Positions 26,406 through 35,624 are shown, counted from the first letter of the stretch. The stretch is DNA of 64,000 nt from Lentibacillus cibarius (GCF_005887555.1 NZ_VCIA01000001.1:2294001-2358000), one strand, 5' to 3'. The notes: a model not told the origin generated them from the letters alone. A program made the numbers and translations.

Positions 26406-27131
26406 ATGCCTATGCTGGATATCAAGGATTTTGGCAAACGATTTACGATTCACCACTTAGATAAAACGATGCAAGCTGTCGAAAAAATTAACTTTTCCAT
26501 CGAACAAGGTGAATTTATCGGAATCATTGGAAAAAGCGGCAGTGGTAAATCAACTGTTTTAAAAAGTATATACCGTACCTATTTACCTGATACTGGGAAT
26601 CTGTACTATCATTCCGAACGTTTTGGATATATCGATTTAGCAACAGCTACCGAACGTGAAGTATTGTATTTGCGTAAATATGAAATTGGTTATGTATCCC
26701 AATTTTTAAATGTAATGCCAAGAAGAACGGCTAGGGAACTTGTACAACATGCTTTGCTGGAAATGGGCGTATTAGAGGAAGTCGCACGTCTTGAAGCAGA
26801 AAAAGCATTACATCATTTTGAACTTGACCGAAAACTGTGGGACACCTATCCAAATACCTTTTCTGGTGGAGAAAAACTGCGATTAAATATTGCAATGGCT
26901 ACGGTGAAAAAACCGAGGTTATTATTGCTCGATGAACCAACAGCAAGCCTGGATCAACAATCAAAAGAAAAAGTGCGTGACATCATCAAAAAGTTAAAAG
27001 CAAATGGAACGACATTAGTTGGTATTTTTCATGATATCGCATTTATGGATGGTCTGTGTGACAAAGTTTTTGATATCAAGCAAAAACAGTTACATGTCAA
27101 ACAGATAGTTGGTGCTGCACATGAAAGCTGA
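26406..27131 (+). CDS. phnL: PhnL ATPase of the C-P lyase system
   Basis: This 241-residue ABC-type ATPase is the second NTPase of the C-P lyase system, with Walker A GKSGSGKSTVLKSIYRTYLP, signature FSGGEKLRLNIAMA and Walker B LLLLDEPTASLD. The NVMPRRTARELVQHAL block is typical of PhnL. ATG 26406 follows GAGGAGGAG; GTG 26397 is too close to it. It overlaps the next gene by 11 bases. Confidence 0.9.
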   Translation: MPMLDIKDFGKRFTIHHLDKTMQAVEKINFSIEQGEFIGIIGKSGSGKSTVLKSIYRTYLPDTGNLYYHSERFGYIDLATATEREVLYLRKYEIGYVSQFLNVMPRRTARELVQHALLEMGVLEEVARLEAEKALHHFELDRKLWDTYPNTFSGGEKLRLNIAMATVKKPRLLLLDEPTASLDQQSKEKVRDIIKKLKANGTTLVGIFHDIAFMDGLCDKVFDIKQKQLHVKQIVGAAHES

Positions 27132-27942
27132 TTTGCATGTTCACAGCCATTTCTCGGATGGTTCTGATTCGGTGAAAACAGTCATGAAAAAGGCGAGCGA
27201 GAATGGGGTAACCCAAATAAGTTTTGTTGATCATGATACCGTCAGCGGGATGCCTGAAATGACAAGACTTGGAAATACATTCGGTATAACCGTTATCCCG
27301 GGTATCGAGATATCAGCGTTTGATTTTAAACGAAATCGGAAAGTACATGTACTTGGCTATGATTATCGCCCTAAAGCAACAAACATAAAGAGCATATGCA
27401 ACAAGATCCTTTACAGGCGGCAGGCCCATTCGTTGGATCAAATTGAAAAACTGAAAGCTGTCGGGTATGAGTTGGATATTGATGCGATTGTTGAAGCGGC
27501 AAAACCAAGTACCACCATCTATAAGCAACATATTATGAAACAATTAACGGATGCGCCCTACACATCGCCAGCGTATAAACAGCTTTATCAGCAATTGTTT
27601 AAAGGAAATGGGGTTGCCGCTGGAGATATCACCTATATTGATGCATTTGAAGCAGTGCAGGCAATCACAGCTGACGGGGGGATTCCGGTTGTCGCACATC
27701 CTGGTCAACTGGACTCCTATGCCATCATCCCCGAGCTTGTCGAAGCAGGATTGGTAGGGATCGAACGAAACCATCCAGACCATGGGCCGGACGATTATAA
27801 GCGGGTGGAAGACTTGGCAAACGCATATAATCTGATCATGACTGGCGGTACGGATTATCATGGCACATTTGGGGAAGCAATTGAAGTGGGGGATATTACC
27901 AGTCCTTCTAGCTGTGGAAAAACTAAAAGTTCACTTATATAG
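27121..27942 (+). CDS. PHP-domain phosphodiesterase replacing PhnP (PhnPP-like)
   Basis: This roughly 273-residue PHP-family metal phosphoesterase has MKADLHVHSHFSDGSD, FVDHDTVSGM, VIPGIEISAF and GGTDYHG, all carrying metal-binding His/Asp/Glu. In Eggerthella a PHP enzyme (PhnPP) opens the cyclic phosphate product of PhnJ, a job done in E. coli by the unrelated PhnP. No phnP occurs here, and this gene is coupled to phnL, so the same role is inferred. ATG 27121 is chosen over TTG 27109. Confidence 0.82.
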   Translation: MKADLHVHSHFSDGSDSVKTVMKKASENGVTQISFVDHDTVSGMPEMTRLGNTFGITVIPGIEISAFDFKRNRKVHVLGYDYRPKATNIKSICNKILYRRQAHSLDQIEKLKAVGYELDIDAIVEAAKPSTTIYKQHIMKQLTDAPYTSPAYKQLYQQLFKGNGVAAGDITYIDAFEAVQAITADGGIPVVAHPGQLDSYAIIPELVEAGLVGIERNHPDHGPDDYKRVEDLANAYNLIMTGGTDYHGTFGEAIEVGDITSPSSCGKTKSSLI

Positions 27943-27985
27943 CGTAAAAATTGTTTAATAAATTAATTCAAAGGGAGTGTTCGCA

Positions 27986-29023
27986 ATGAAAAAGCAATTG
28001 TATTTAGTTGTCGCTCTTATTATAGCACTATTAGGCTTAGCTGCTTGTTCGGAAGGAAGCACAGAAGGAGCATCAAACGCGGATGATGTTATTGATGTCG
28101 TTTGGTATCCGAATGAATCTGCATCAGATTTGAAAACTTCTCGTAAGGCAATTGGTAAAATGATTGAGGAAGAAACAGGTAAGAAAGTTGAGCATCATTT
28201 AACGACGGACTATGCCATAGCGATTGAGACAATAACAAATGGAAATGCAGACATCGCCTATATGGGTGCCCAGGGTTATATTGAAGCTAAAAATAAAAAT
28301 GATGCCATCCAGCCGCTAGCTGTATCTACTGGACCATCTGGTACGCTGGAAGATGCTGTGTATCATAGCTGGTTAGCAGTAAATACAGATGACCAGGAAA
28401 AATACAAGAAAGACGGTGCGTATGCCCTCGATACAATTGAAGATAAAAAATTCTCGTTTGTATCCAATAGTTCAACATCAGGATTTAAAGTACCTTCTGC
28501 CAGAATTATTGGTCACTTTAGCGAAAAAGAAAAATATGCGGACTTGACCGAGGAAGACTTAATGCAAGGCGGATCCCTGTTTTCGCAAGTATTATTTGGA
28601 AATTCCCACCAAGGCTCAGCGGTTAACTTATTAACAGGAAATGCTGATGTTGCAGCCTTTTGTGATGTATGTGTAGAAAACTATGTTGAAGTTGCAGAAG
28701 GAAAAGAAAATACAGTAGGAGCTGTTTACAAAGTAAGCGACGATGCGGCCGAACCTTTTAATAAAGTTACTGGAAGCACGTTTACCTTAATGGACGTTAC
28801 ACCGGTATTAAACGCTCCAATCGCAGCTAATATGGATGCCTTAGGACAAGCAGATTTTGACACATTACAAGAGCTGTTCACATCTGACAAAATGGCAAAC
28901 AATGAAAAGATTTTTGTTCCAGAGGATTCCGGAAAATCAGGTTTATTCTTTAAGACTGACAAAGAAAGATTTGCAGAAGTAGACGACTCATGGTTTGATC
29001 CGATTCGCGAGCTTTCGAATTAA
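27986..29023 (+). CDS. phnD: Phosphonate-binding lipoprotein PhnD
   Basis: This roughly 345-residue solute-binding lipoprotein has lipobox LAAC, the PhnD block VVWYPNESASD, then ADIAYMGAQGYIEAK and SFVSNSSTSGFKVPSARI. It captures phosphonates outside the membrane for the PhnCEE importer. RBS AAGGGAG precedes the ATG. The segment VAAFCDVCVENYVEV near residue 225 is the lobe-closing region. Confidence 0.9.
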   Translation: MKKQLYLVVALIIALLGLAACSEGSTEGASNADDVIDVVWYPNESASDLKTSRKAIGKMIEEETGKKVEHHLTTDYAIAIETITNGNADIAYMGAQGYIEAKNKNDAIQPLAVSTGPSGTLEDAVYHSWLAVNTDDQEKYKKDGAYALDTIEDKKFSFVSNSSTSGFKVPSARIIGHFSEKEKYADLTEEDLMQGGSLFSQVLFGNSHQGSAVNLLTGNADVAAFCDVCVENYVEVAEGKENTVGAVYKVSDDAAEPFNKVTGSTFTLMDVTPVLNAPIAANMDALGQADFDTLQELFTSDKMANNEKIFVPEDSGKSGLFFKTDKERFAEVDDSWFDPIRELSN

Positions 29024-29126
29024 TAGCTTATGCTTTAGAGAAGTTTAGACAAAGAATGCAGTGTATGCATGGTTGATAAAATGCATACGCTCCATTCTTA
29101 CAAATCCTACAAAAAGGAGAATGTTT

Positions 29127-29891
29127 ATGACATTGTTAGCACTTGAAGGGTTGGCAAAAACATATGACTCGGAAACAAACGTATTGGAAGATATAAACTT
29201 TGAAGTAGAAGCGGGAGAATTTGTTTCGATTATTGGACCATCTGGTGCAGGAAAATCAACGCTTTTGCGCTGTATCAATCGAATGGTTGACATAAACGAG
29301 GGAACCGTACGCTTTGAAAACACCAATGTCGGCTCACTGAAGAAAAAAGAATTACGCAAACTGCGTATAAACATTGGTATGATTTTTCAGCATTATAATC
29401 TCGTGCCTCGACTGCCGGTTATTGAAAATGTCCTCCATGGGCGTTTTGGCTATAAAACGACGATGCAAGGAATCCTTGCCCGATTTACCGAAGATGAAAA
29501 AGAGCGGGCCTTCTTTCTATTAGAAAAGCTGGGCATTGCAGAACATGCGTATAAACGCTGTGATCAATTGAGTGGTGGTCAGCAGCAGCGGGTAGGAATT
29601 GCGCGTGCACTTATTCAAGATCCAAAACTCGTACTTTGTGATGAACCAATAGCTTCACTGGATCCGAACGCTTCAAAAGTAATTATGGACCATCTTAAAG
29701 CCATTACTTCTGAGTTGAATATTACGTGTTTAGTAAATTTGCATCAGGTAGAAGTTGCACAAAAATATTCGGATAGAATTATTGGGTTGAATAAAGGAAA
29801 AATCGTCTTTGATGGGCCAAACCACTTGCTTACAGAGGATCGTATAAATCATATATATGGTACGGAATCAAGAAAGTTAATCACGGTTTAA
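29127..29891 (+). CDS. phnC: Phosphonate ABC transporter ATPase PhnC
   Basis: This roughly 254-residue ATPase has GPSGAGKSTLLRCINRM (Walker A), MIFQHYNLVPRLPV (Q-loop), [28 protein letters not shown] and CLVNLHQVEVAQKYSDRI, the last typical of PhnC. ATG 29127 with AAAAAGGAG is taken rather than the far-upstream TTG. It powers uptake with the two PhnE permeases. Confidence 0.92.
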   Translation: MTLLALEGLAKTYDSETNVLEDINFEVEAGEFVSIIGPSGAGKSTLLRCINRMVDINEGTVRFENTNVGSLKKKELRKLRINIGMIFQHYNLVPRLPVIENVLHGRFGYKTTMQGILARFTEDEKERAFFLLEKLGIAEHAYKRCDQLSGGQQQRVGIARALIQDPKLVLCDEPIASLDPNASKVIMDHLKAITSELNITCLVNLHQVEVAQKYSDRIIGLNKGKIVFDGPNHLLTEDRINHIYGTESRKLITV

Positions 29892-29904
29892 GGAGCTATC
29901 TATC

Positions 29905-30690
29905 GTGAATGAAAAATTAATGCATAGACGTAAATGGAATATAACAGTTTTTCTCTTTATTATCATTGTCGTTACCTATTTATCGGCAGCTATCACGAAC
30001 TTTGACTTTATTCACGGAATCACTGCTTTTCCAGAGGCTATAGGTTGGATTTTTTCCAACTTAGTCATAACGCATGGAACAATTGAAAAGCTGCCGACCA
30101 TCTTAGAAAAATTAAATGAGACGATTTTTATGTCGATCGCAGCTACGACAACAGCAGCTGTTGTTTCCTTGTTTTTAGGAATTATGGGATCAAGAGCAAC
30201 GAAGATTAATAGCTTTTTAAGTGTGTTAGCCCGCTTCGTTGCCTCTACTTCAAGAAATATTCCAGTGGTTGCCTGGGCGTTAATACTCCTGCTTTCGTTC
30301 GGGCAAAATTCTATCACAGGCTATTTGGCATTATTCGTGGGAACGGTCGGATTTTTAACAAGGGCATTTATTGAATCCATTGATGAAGCAAGCCAAAGTG
30401 CTGTAGAAGCATTAACGGCAACAGGAGCTACCTATGCTCATATTGTTAATAAAGCTGTTATTCCGCAGAGTTTGCCGCAAATGATTAGCTGGATTCTATT
30501 TATGATTGAAACGAATATTAGAAGTGCTACATTAGTGGGGATATTAACAGGGACAGGAATCGGCTACATCTTTGATTTATATTACAAAACGATGAATTAT
30601 AATGCAGTGGCACTTGTAACCTTCAGTGTTGTTATTTCCGTTATTATCATTGAGCTGATTTCAAACTATATACGGAAGGTGATCCTATAG
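29905..30690 (+). CDS. phnE: Phosphonate ABC transporter permease PhnE (first)
   Basis: This 261-residue membrane protein starts with GTG after AAGGAG. It has several helices and a permease loop SAVEALTATGATYAHIVNKA. It contains FVASTSRNIPVVAWALILLL, typical of PhnE. The second permease starts on its last base, so the pair is coupled. Confidence 0.9.
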   Translation: MNEKLMHRRKWNITVFLFIIIVVTYLSAAITNFDFIHGITAFPEAIGWIFSNLVITHGTIEKLPTILEKLNETIFMSIAATTTAAVVSLFLGIMGSRATKINSFLSVLARFVASTSRNIPVVAWALILLLSFGQNSITGYLALFVGTVGFLTRAFIESIDEASQSAVEALTATGATYAHIVNKAVIPQSLPQMISWILFMIETNIRSATLVGILTGTGIGYIFDLYYKTMNYNAVALVTFSVVISVIIIELISNYIRKVIL

Positions 30691-31529
30691 TGCAGGGCTT
30701 ATCTACAACAAGTCATATAAAAAGAACAAAACGCGGGCGGATTGCGATCAAATCTGGTAGTAAAGCGGAACGTGTAATCCAATGGACCATTTTGCTATTT
30801 ATTGTTTCAACCGTTATGGCGTTTATGTTCTTTGATTATACCGGACTCGATATCATAAGCGCCATAACAGAAACGGCTTATAATATAAAGGTTATGTTCT
30901 TGGAACCATCCTTAAGTCATTTTACATGGGCGGAAGCATTTTATCAGGTTGGCGTTACCCTTGGATTAGCTGTTTTATCTACTGTTCTTGGTGCTGTTAT
31001 TGCTTTTTTCTTAGCGTTACTGGCTGCAACGAATTTGTCGAAGGAATGGGTGTCAAAATCAGTACGAATAACAGTTGCTTTTATACGTGCGGTTCCAACC
31101 GTTTTATGGGTGTTAATCTTTGCAATTGCAGCTGGTTTAGGAAGTGAGGCTGCAGTACTTGGGATGCTGTTTCATTCGGTTGCTTATTTAGTTAAAGCAT
31201 TTTCAGAAGCTATCGAAGAAATTGATGCAGGCGTTTTAGAATCATTGCGGGCTACTGGCTCCAGCTGGTGGCATATTGTTATCCATGCCGTCCTGCCATC
31301 AACGTTTACATATTTATTATCATGGACGTTTCTGCGATTCGAAATCAACTTTTCTGTAGCCGTAGCAATGGGAGCAGCAGCTGGAGCAGGCGGAATCGGA
31401 TTTGAACTGTTTATGGCATCCGGGTTCTATTTTGATCTCCGAGAAGTAGGCTTTATCACGTATGCTATTTTAATTATAGCAATCATGTTGGAAGTATTAT
31501 CGACGCGATTAAAAAACCGCTACTTGTAA
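30690..31529 (+). CDS. phnE: Phosphonate ABC transporter permease PhnE (second)
   Basis: This 279-residue permease resembles the preceding one (FIRAVPTVLWVLIFAIAAGL and VLESLRATGSSWWHIVIHAV). The start is GTG at 30690, one base inside the previous stop. A charged N-terminus precedes the first helix. It is the last gene of the phn cluster. Confidence 0.9.
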   Translation: MQGLSTTSHIKRTKRGRIAIKSGSKAERVIQWTILLFIVSTVMAFMFFDYTGLDIISAITETAYNIKVMFLEPSLSHFTWAEAFYQVGVTLGLAVLSTVLGAVIAFFLALLAATNLSKEWVSKSVRITVAFIRAVPTVLWVLIFAIAAGLGSEAAVLGMLFHSVAYLVKAFSEAIEEIDAGVLESLRATGSSWWHIVIHAVLPSTFTYLLSWTFLRFEINFSVAVAMGAAAGAGGIGFELFMASGFYFDLREVGFITYAILIIAIMLEVLSTRLKNRYL

Positions 31530-31611
31530 GTTATGAACATTAGCGTATTGACTATTGTCTGGCAATGCTCAAATGATGAAATACCTTTAAACTCATGTCA
31601 TATAAACGAAA

Positions 31612-31648
31612 AGGCGATTGTTATGGAATTTCCCCATAACAGTCGCCT
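31612..31648. terminator. Hairpin after phnE
   Basis: AGGCGATTGTTATGG (31612-31626) pairs with CCATAACAGTCGCCT (31634-31648), with one mismatch. A T-rich tract is present on the minus-strand side (CCTTTTCG), so it may stop leftward transcripts from the remnant at 31668 as well as close the phn operon. Confidence 0.65.
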
Positions 31649-31667
31649 AATAATCTGAAATCTATCT

Positions 31668-31815
31668 CTATTTCCCCAGCATACGGCCAATATAAGTGAT
31701 AATTTCCTCCGGTTTACCAGACACTTTTTCATCACGGTCGGCGTCTTTTGCCAGTTGTACAGGCTCACCGTTTTGTTGCAGAATTAGTTCGGTATCCAAA
31801 AATGAACATGTTGGC
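31668..31815 (-). pseudogene. C-terminal gene remnant, minus strand
   Basis: The minus strand reads LDTELILQQNGEPVQLAKDA, then DRDEKVSGKPEEIITYIGRM, ending LGK and TAG (31668). It has no start and is cut near 31810, where a forward gene tail begins. Codon use looks coding. I do not recognise the family. Confidence 0.4.
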
Positions 31816-31863
31816 TTTTGGGAGCAGCGTGGTTATGAGAAGGATGCTTGGGTTAGGACCTGA
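31804..31863 (+). pseudogene. GNAT acetyltransferase C-terminal remnant
   Basis: Only EHVGFWEQRGYEKDAWVRT plus a stop remain; this is the usual C-terminal strand of GNAT N-acetyltransferases (F-W-E-x-x-G-Y-E-x-D). Upstream sequence belongs to an opposite-strand remnant, so the body of the gene is lost. Confidence 0.5.
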
Positions 31864-31942
31864 TGCGTAAAATAGTCGGGTCAAATAGGGTGATAGCTCT
31901 AATGCATGATGACAGCATCTATATAAAAAATTTTATTTTTGA

Positions 31943-31970
31943 GCAAACCGTTCCATGATTTAGTCCGTTA
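31943..31970 (+). promoter_or_regulatory. Predicted ECF sigma promoter of the repeat lipoprotein
   Basis: GCAAAC (31943-31948), a 17-base spacer and CGTTA (31966-31970) match the AAC/CGT style of ECF promoters. The same motif with the same spacer occurs before the beta-propeller lipoprotein at 34385. The sigma gene lies between them, so both are candidate targets. Confidence 0.6.
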
Positions 31971-32002
31971 CCTTAGATGAAAACAATTTGGGAGGGACTA
32001 AA

Positions 32003-32875
32003 ATGAAAAAATGGATATTTTGCTTAACTATTTTAGCAACTATCTTGTTATTGGCTGCTTGTGGTAATGGATCTAATGAAGAATCTCAAGATGAGCAGGC
32101 AAACAATGACACACCAGAAACTGAGGAAACAAGTGATGGAGCAGATGATGAAGCGAAAAGCCTGCAATTATTAGAAGATGACGATGCGGGAAAATACTTA
32201 GCAGACTCTAAAGGGATGACACTCTATTATTTTACAAAAGATGAGGAAGGAAAGAGTAATTGCAGCGGGAAATGTCTAGAAAATTGGCCTGCATTCACTG
32301 CGCAAGACTTCGAAGTGCCAGAAGGATTTAATAAAGATGATTTTGATACGATAAACCGTGAGGATACCGGGGAAGAGCAAGTAACGTATAAGGGCTACCC
32401 GCTGTATTATTTTGTTAAAGATAAGGCAAAAGGCGATGTGAACGGACAAGGTGTAAAAGATGTCTGGTATACCGTAAACAGTGAAACAACATTTGATAAG
32501 GCTTCAGATGAAAAAGCGGGCGGTGAATCGGCATCATTACAACTATTAGAAAATGACAAGGTAGGTAAATATCTGGCTGACTCAGAAGGCATGACATTGT
32601 ATTACTTTACGAAAGATGAAGAAGGAAAAAGTAATTGCAGCGATAAATGCCTGGAGAATTGGCCAGCATTTACGGCACAGGATTTCGAAGTGCCAGAAGG
32701 ATTTAACAAAGACAACTTTGGTACGATAACGCGTGAGGATACTGGAGAAGAACAAGTAACGTATAAGGGTTATCCGCTCTATTATTTTGTGAAAGATAAG
32801 GCAAAAGGCGATGTAAACGGACAAGGTGTGAAAGATGTCTGGTATATTGTCAATACAGAAACAACATTTGAGTAA
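32003..32875 (+). CDS. Lipoprotein with two COG4315-type repeats
   Basis: This roughly 290-residue lipoprotein (lipobox LAAC) has an acidic linker and two nearly identical units of about 115 residues (about 32159-32498 and 32531-32872). Each contains GKYLADS.GMTLYYFTKDEE, two Cys (CSGKCLENWPAF), and YKGYPLYYFVKDKAKGD ending VKDVWY. This is the secreted repeat (PF03640-type) of unknown function common near ECF sigma genes. ATG 32003 follows GGGAGGG. The high identity of the units suggests recent duplication. It is probably a surface protein of the sigma/anti-sigma regulon downstream. Confidence 0.82.
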   Translation: MKKWIFCLTILATILLLAACGNGSNEESQDEQANNDTPETEETSDGADDEAKSLQLLEDDDAGKYLADSKGMTLYYFTKDEEGKSNCSGKCLENWPAFTAQDFEVPEGFNKDDFDTINREDTGEEQVTYKGYPLYYFVKDKAKGDVNGQGVKDVWYTVNSETTFDKASDEKAGGESASLQLLENDKVGKYLADSEGMTLYYFTKDEEGKSNCSDKCLENWPAFTAQDFEVPEGFNKDNFGTITREDTGEEQVTYKGYPLYYFVKDKAKGDVNGQGVKDVWYIVNTETTFE

Positions 32876-32891
32876 TACAATGACGGCATCC

Positions 32892-32928
32892 AAAGGAACG
32901 ATCACCGATGTGATAGTTCCTTTTCTTC
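32892..32928 (+). terminator. Terminator after the repeat lipoprotein
   Basis: AAAGGAACGATCAC (32892-32905) pairs with GTGATAGTTCCTTT (32910-32923) across CGAT, followed by TTCTTCTCTTT. The sigma gene therefore probably has its own promoter. Confidence 0.8.
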
Positions 32929-33001
32929 TCTTTAGCTAGTATAATGAAAAAATAATGTAAACATTGACAACAATGCGAACGGAGAGGAGAGCCTGATCGT
33001 T

Positions 33002-33556
33002 GTGAAAGATAAAACGGATGCTGAACTAATCGGATTAATAAATCAAAACCATCGTCCCGCATTAGAAGAGATTTATGGACGGTATATAAAGCTGATTTAT
33101 AGTTTTGTTTATAAATTCAGTAATGGAAACGAGGAAGCAGCCAAAGAAATGGTTCAACTGACCTTTCTAAGACTGTGGACGACTAAAAGCAGTTATGATC
33201 CCTCTAAAGGAAAGTTTGTTAATTGGCTACTGACAATTGTCCGAAGTGTGTGTATTGATTATATCAGGAAAGAAAAAAAGCATGCCCATCCAAATCATCA
33301 GTATGATACAGATCGAACGCTGGGTGTGGCTGATCCTCAAGACCAAATTGAAGAAACACTGCAAAAAACGGAAATTGCCAAAGCGAAAAACAGGTTATCG
33401 GCTGCACAGCAGAGATTAATAGATTTGTTATACTGGCAGGGATATTCACTTACGGAAATAGCGGAAATGGAAAATACGCCGGTGGGAACCATCAAAAGCA
33501 GGCTTCATCAGTCGCTAAAACAATTAAAGAAACACTTGGAACTGGAGGGGTCATAA
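33002..33556 (+). CDS. ECF-family RNA polymerase sigma factor
   Basis: This 184-residue protein has sigma region 2 (YSFVYKFSNGNEEAAKEMVQ, WLLTIVRSVCIDYIRKEKK) and region 4 (LIDLLYWQGYSLTEIAEMEN, GTIKSRLHQSLKQLKKHL) without regions 1 and 3. GTG start behind GGAGAGGAG. The anti-sigma gene follows at once (start adjacent to stop). It resembles SigK-type ECFs paired with RskA-like anti-sigma factors. The signal is unknown. Confidence 0.9.
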   Translation: MKDKTDAELIGLINQNHRPALEEIYGRYIKLIYSFVYKFSNGNEEAAKEMVQLTFLRLWTTKSSYDPSKGKFVNWLLTIVRSVCIDYIRKEKKHAHPNHQYDTDRTLGVADPQDQIEETLQKTEIAKAKNRLSAAQQRLIDLLYWQGYSLTEIAEMENTPVGTIKSRLHQSLKQLKKHLELEGS

Positions 33557-34288
33557 ATGGAAAGGGAATGCGAACACTTACTTTCTTATATGGCAGGTAC
33601 ACTCGATGATATAGATAAAGCGAAATTTGAAAGACACTTGGAGCAGTGCGAGGTATGCAGAAAGGAATATGAAGATCTGACGGATTCATGGGAGGCATTG
33701 CAGTTCGATTTTGAGGAGCAGGAAGTACCGGAGTCGCTAAAGGCAGAAGTGTTTGATTTTGTGTTTAGGGATGAGCAAAAAGAAGGGAATCCCTCGGTAA
33801 AAGATAGAATAAAAGCATGGGGAATTCTGTTGAAAAAACAATTTACTCCTTTATCAGCAGGACTGGTTGCTATTTTGTTTGCTATTACAGCTGCACTAAC
33901 ATATACCAATGTTCAATCAGCAGCCAATCAGCCAAGTACAATAAAGCAGCCAGCTGAAATAATTGCTTCCTTAAATTTAACATCAGCTAATGAAGCAATG
34001 CGTGATGCAGGTGGTTATGCGTATGTTGTGAAAGATAATCAGGTGAAAAAACTGGTGGTCCATGTTAATGGAATGCCAAAGTTAAAGGGTTCAAAAATAT
34101 ATCAGGTGTGGATGCTAAAGGGTGGAAAACGAACAAATGCAGGCATGTTTAATACGAATGATTCCGGATCAGGGGTATTAACCTATACCTTATCCGATGA
34201 CGAAGATGACTTTGAAAACATTGGTATCACAATGGAACCTAGTCAAAATAACACCCAGCCTCAAGGGGAAAAAGTGATAGGTTCGTAA
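33557..34288 (+). CDS. Membrane anti-sigma factor (zf-HC2 plus RskA-like domain)
   Basis: This 243-residue protein has an N-terminal zinc-binding anti-sigma domain (CEHLLSYMAG, HLEQCEVCRKEY), one membrane helix (LSAGLVAILFAITAALTY, about residues 97-114) and an external C-terminal RskA-type domain (KGSKIYQVWMLKGGKRTNAG). It would hold the upstream sigma factor at the membrane and release it on an external cue. It directly abuts the sigma gene. Confidence 0.88.
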   Translation: MERECEHLLSYMAGTLDDIDKAKFERHLEQCEVCRKEYEDLTDSWEALQFDFEEQEVPESLKAEVFDFVFRDEQKEGNPSVKDRIKAWGILLKKQFTPLSAGLVAILFAITAALTYTNVQSAANQPSTIKQPAEIIASLNLTSANEAMRDAGGYAYVVKDNQVKKLVVHVNGMPKLKGSKIYQVWMLKGGKRTNAGMFNTNDSGSGVLTYTLSDDEDDFENIGITMEPSQNNTQPQGEKVIGS

Positions 34289-34384
34289 TAGGAGAAAATC
34301 GGAATATTGGATGGAACTAAGAACTTAGGGCTTATAGCAAAGTATAAATATTTTCGGTGTCAGTATAAAAATTTCCTAAAACAA

Positions 34385-34412
34385 GCAAACTTTTTTCTGC
34401 CTTTATCCGTTT
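34385..34412 (+). promoter_or_regulatory. Predicted ECF sigma promoter of the beta-propeller gene
   Basis: GCAAAC (34385-34390), 17 bases and CGTTT (34408-34412) repeat the motif and spacing found at 31943. It lies 35 bases before the start of the lipoprotein gene. Confidence 0.6.
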
Positions 34413-34446
34413 ACTAGGGTAAATAAGCATTTTAGGAGGTTTTTTT

Positions 34447-35505
34447 ATGCGAAGTAAATTTATCTTGTTATTTACAGTCATACTCATTACATTGATAGCC
34501 TTGGTTGGCTGTACTGAAAACAGTGAAACAGGATCAGAAAATCCTAGTGGTGACACAAAAAATAGAGAGTCGTCCAAATCAGGTCATGATAGCACTGGAA
34601 CCAAGGTTTATGTCAATAACCGTGATGCAGGTGACATTCAAGTTATTGACTCCAGCACAAACGAAGTATTGGATACCATTAATGTTGGTGAAAACCCCAC
34701 CTATAATGAAATTGGGCCAAACGGAAAATATGTCTATGTCGTCAACAGTAAATCTGAAGATGTATCAATTATTGACGCCAAAACAAATAAAGTTGTTAAA
34801 ACGATTCCTGTTGGCAAAACACCAAAAGGAGTCAATTTCATGCCTGATGGAAAATGGGTGTTTGTTGTCAATGAAGGCGAGGGGACTGTCACAGCAATTG
34901 AAACCAAATCCATGGAGAAGAAGGCGACTATAAGAGTTGGGGAAAATCCACATAATGGTGTAGCTGGTCGGGACAGTAGCAAGTTTTATGTAACGAATAC
35001 AGGTTCCAATTCCGTATCAGTTATTGATGTTGCATCCAAAAAAGTGATCAATACAATTAAAGGTATAAAGGGTGCGCCGCACAATATAAACATCACCCCT
35101 GACGGTAATACATTGCTCGTTACTCTAACAAAAAATGGTGAGCTTGGGGTCATCGATTTAAATGAAGGTGAAATGACGTCAACGATTACTGTAGGTACGG
35201 GGCATCATGTGGTAGATATCACTGCAGATGGTAAATATGCGTATGTCGGAAATATTGGCTCAGATTTTGTCTCTGTTGTTGATATTTCCAAACAAAAAGA
35301 AATCAAACAAATTATTGTTGGAATGGGACCACACGGTGTTACCGTTTCAAAAGACGGAAAAACAGTTTATGTAGCTGTTACTAGCAAGGATCAGGTCGCT
35401 GTTATTAACCGTGAGAAAAATGAAGTTGTAAAACGGATTGATGTCGATACATTACCATTCTTTGTAAGTACACTGGAAAACCTCTCTTTAAAATACTTAG
35501 AGTAA
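34447..35505 (+). CDS. YVTN-repeat beta-propeller lipoprotein
   Basis: This 352-residue lipoprotein (lipobox LVGC) has about seven repeats of roughly 42 residues with YVTN/YVVN motifs (KVYVNNRDAGDIQVIDSSTN, YVTNTGSNSVSVIDVASKK, YVGNIGSDFVSVVDI). It should fold as a beta-propeller outside the cell; function is unknown. RBS AGGAGG precedes the ATG. Together with the sigma, anti-sigma and repeat lipoprotein it forms a probable surface regulon. Confidence 0.87.
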   Translation: MRSKFILLFTVILITLIALVGCTENSETGSENPSGDTKNRESSKSGHDSTGTKVYVNNRDAGDIQVIDSSTNEVLDTINVGENPTYNEIGPNGKYVYVVNSKSEDVSIIDAKTNKVVKTIPVGKTPKGVNFMPDGKWVFVVNEGEGTVTAIETKSMEKKATIRVGENPHNGVAGRDSSKFYVTNTGSNSVSVIDVASKKVINTIKGIKGAPHNINITPDGNTLLVTLTKNGELGVIDLNEGEMTSTITVGTGHHVVDITADGKYAYVGNIGSDFVSVVDISKQKEIKQIIVGMGPHGVTVSKDGKTVYVAVTSKDQVAVINREKNEVVKRIDVDTLPFFVSTLENLSLKYLE

Positions 35506-35624
35506 TTTTTAAAGCGAATTTGGTTTCAACTTTCACTTCTAAGTTGACTCTCAAACAATATATATTGTGAGAACTTTTCCCTAAAATGAACCATTTTGTA
35601 AAAGCACAGGTTTTATTATCTAAA

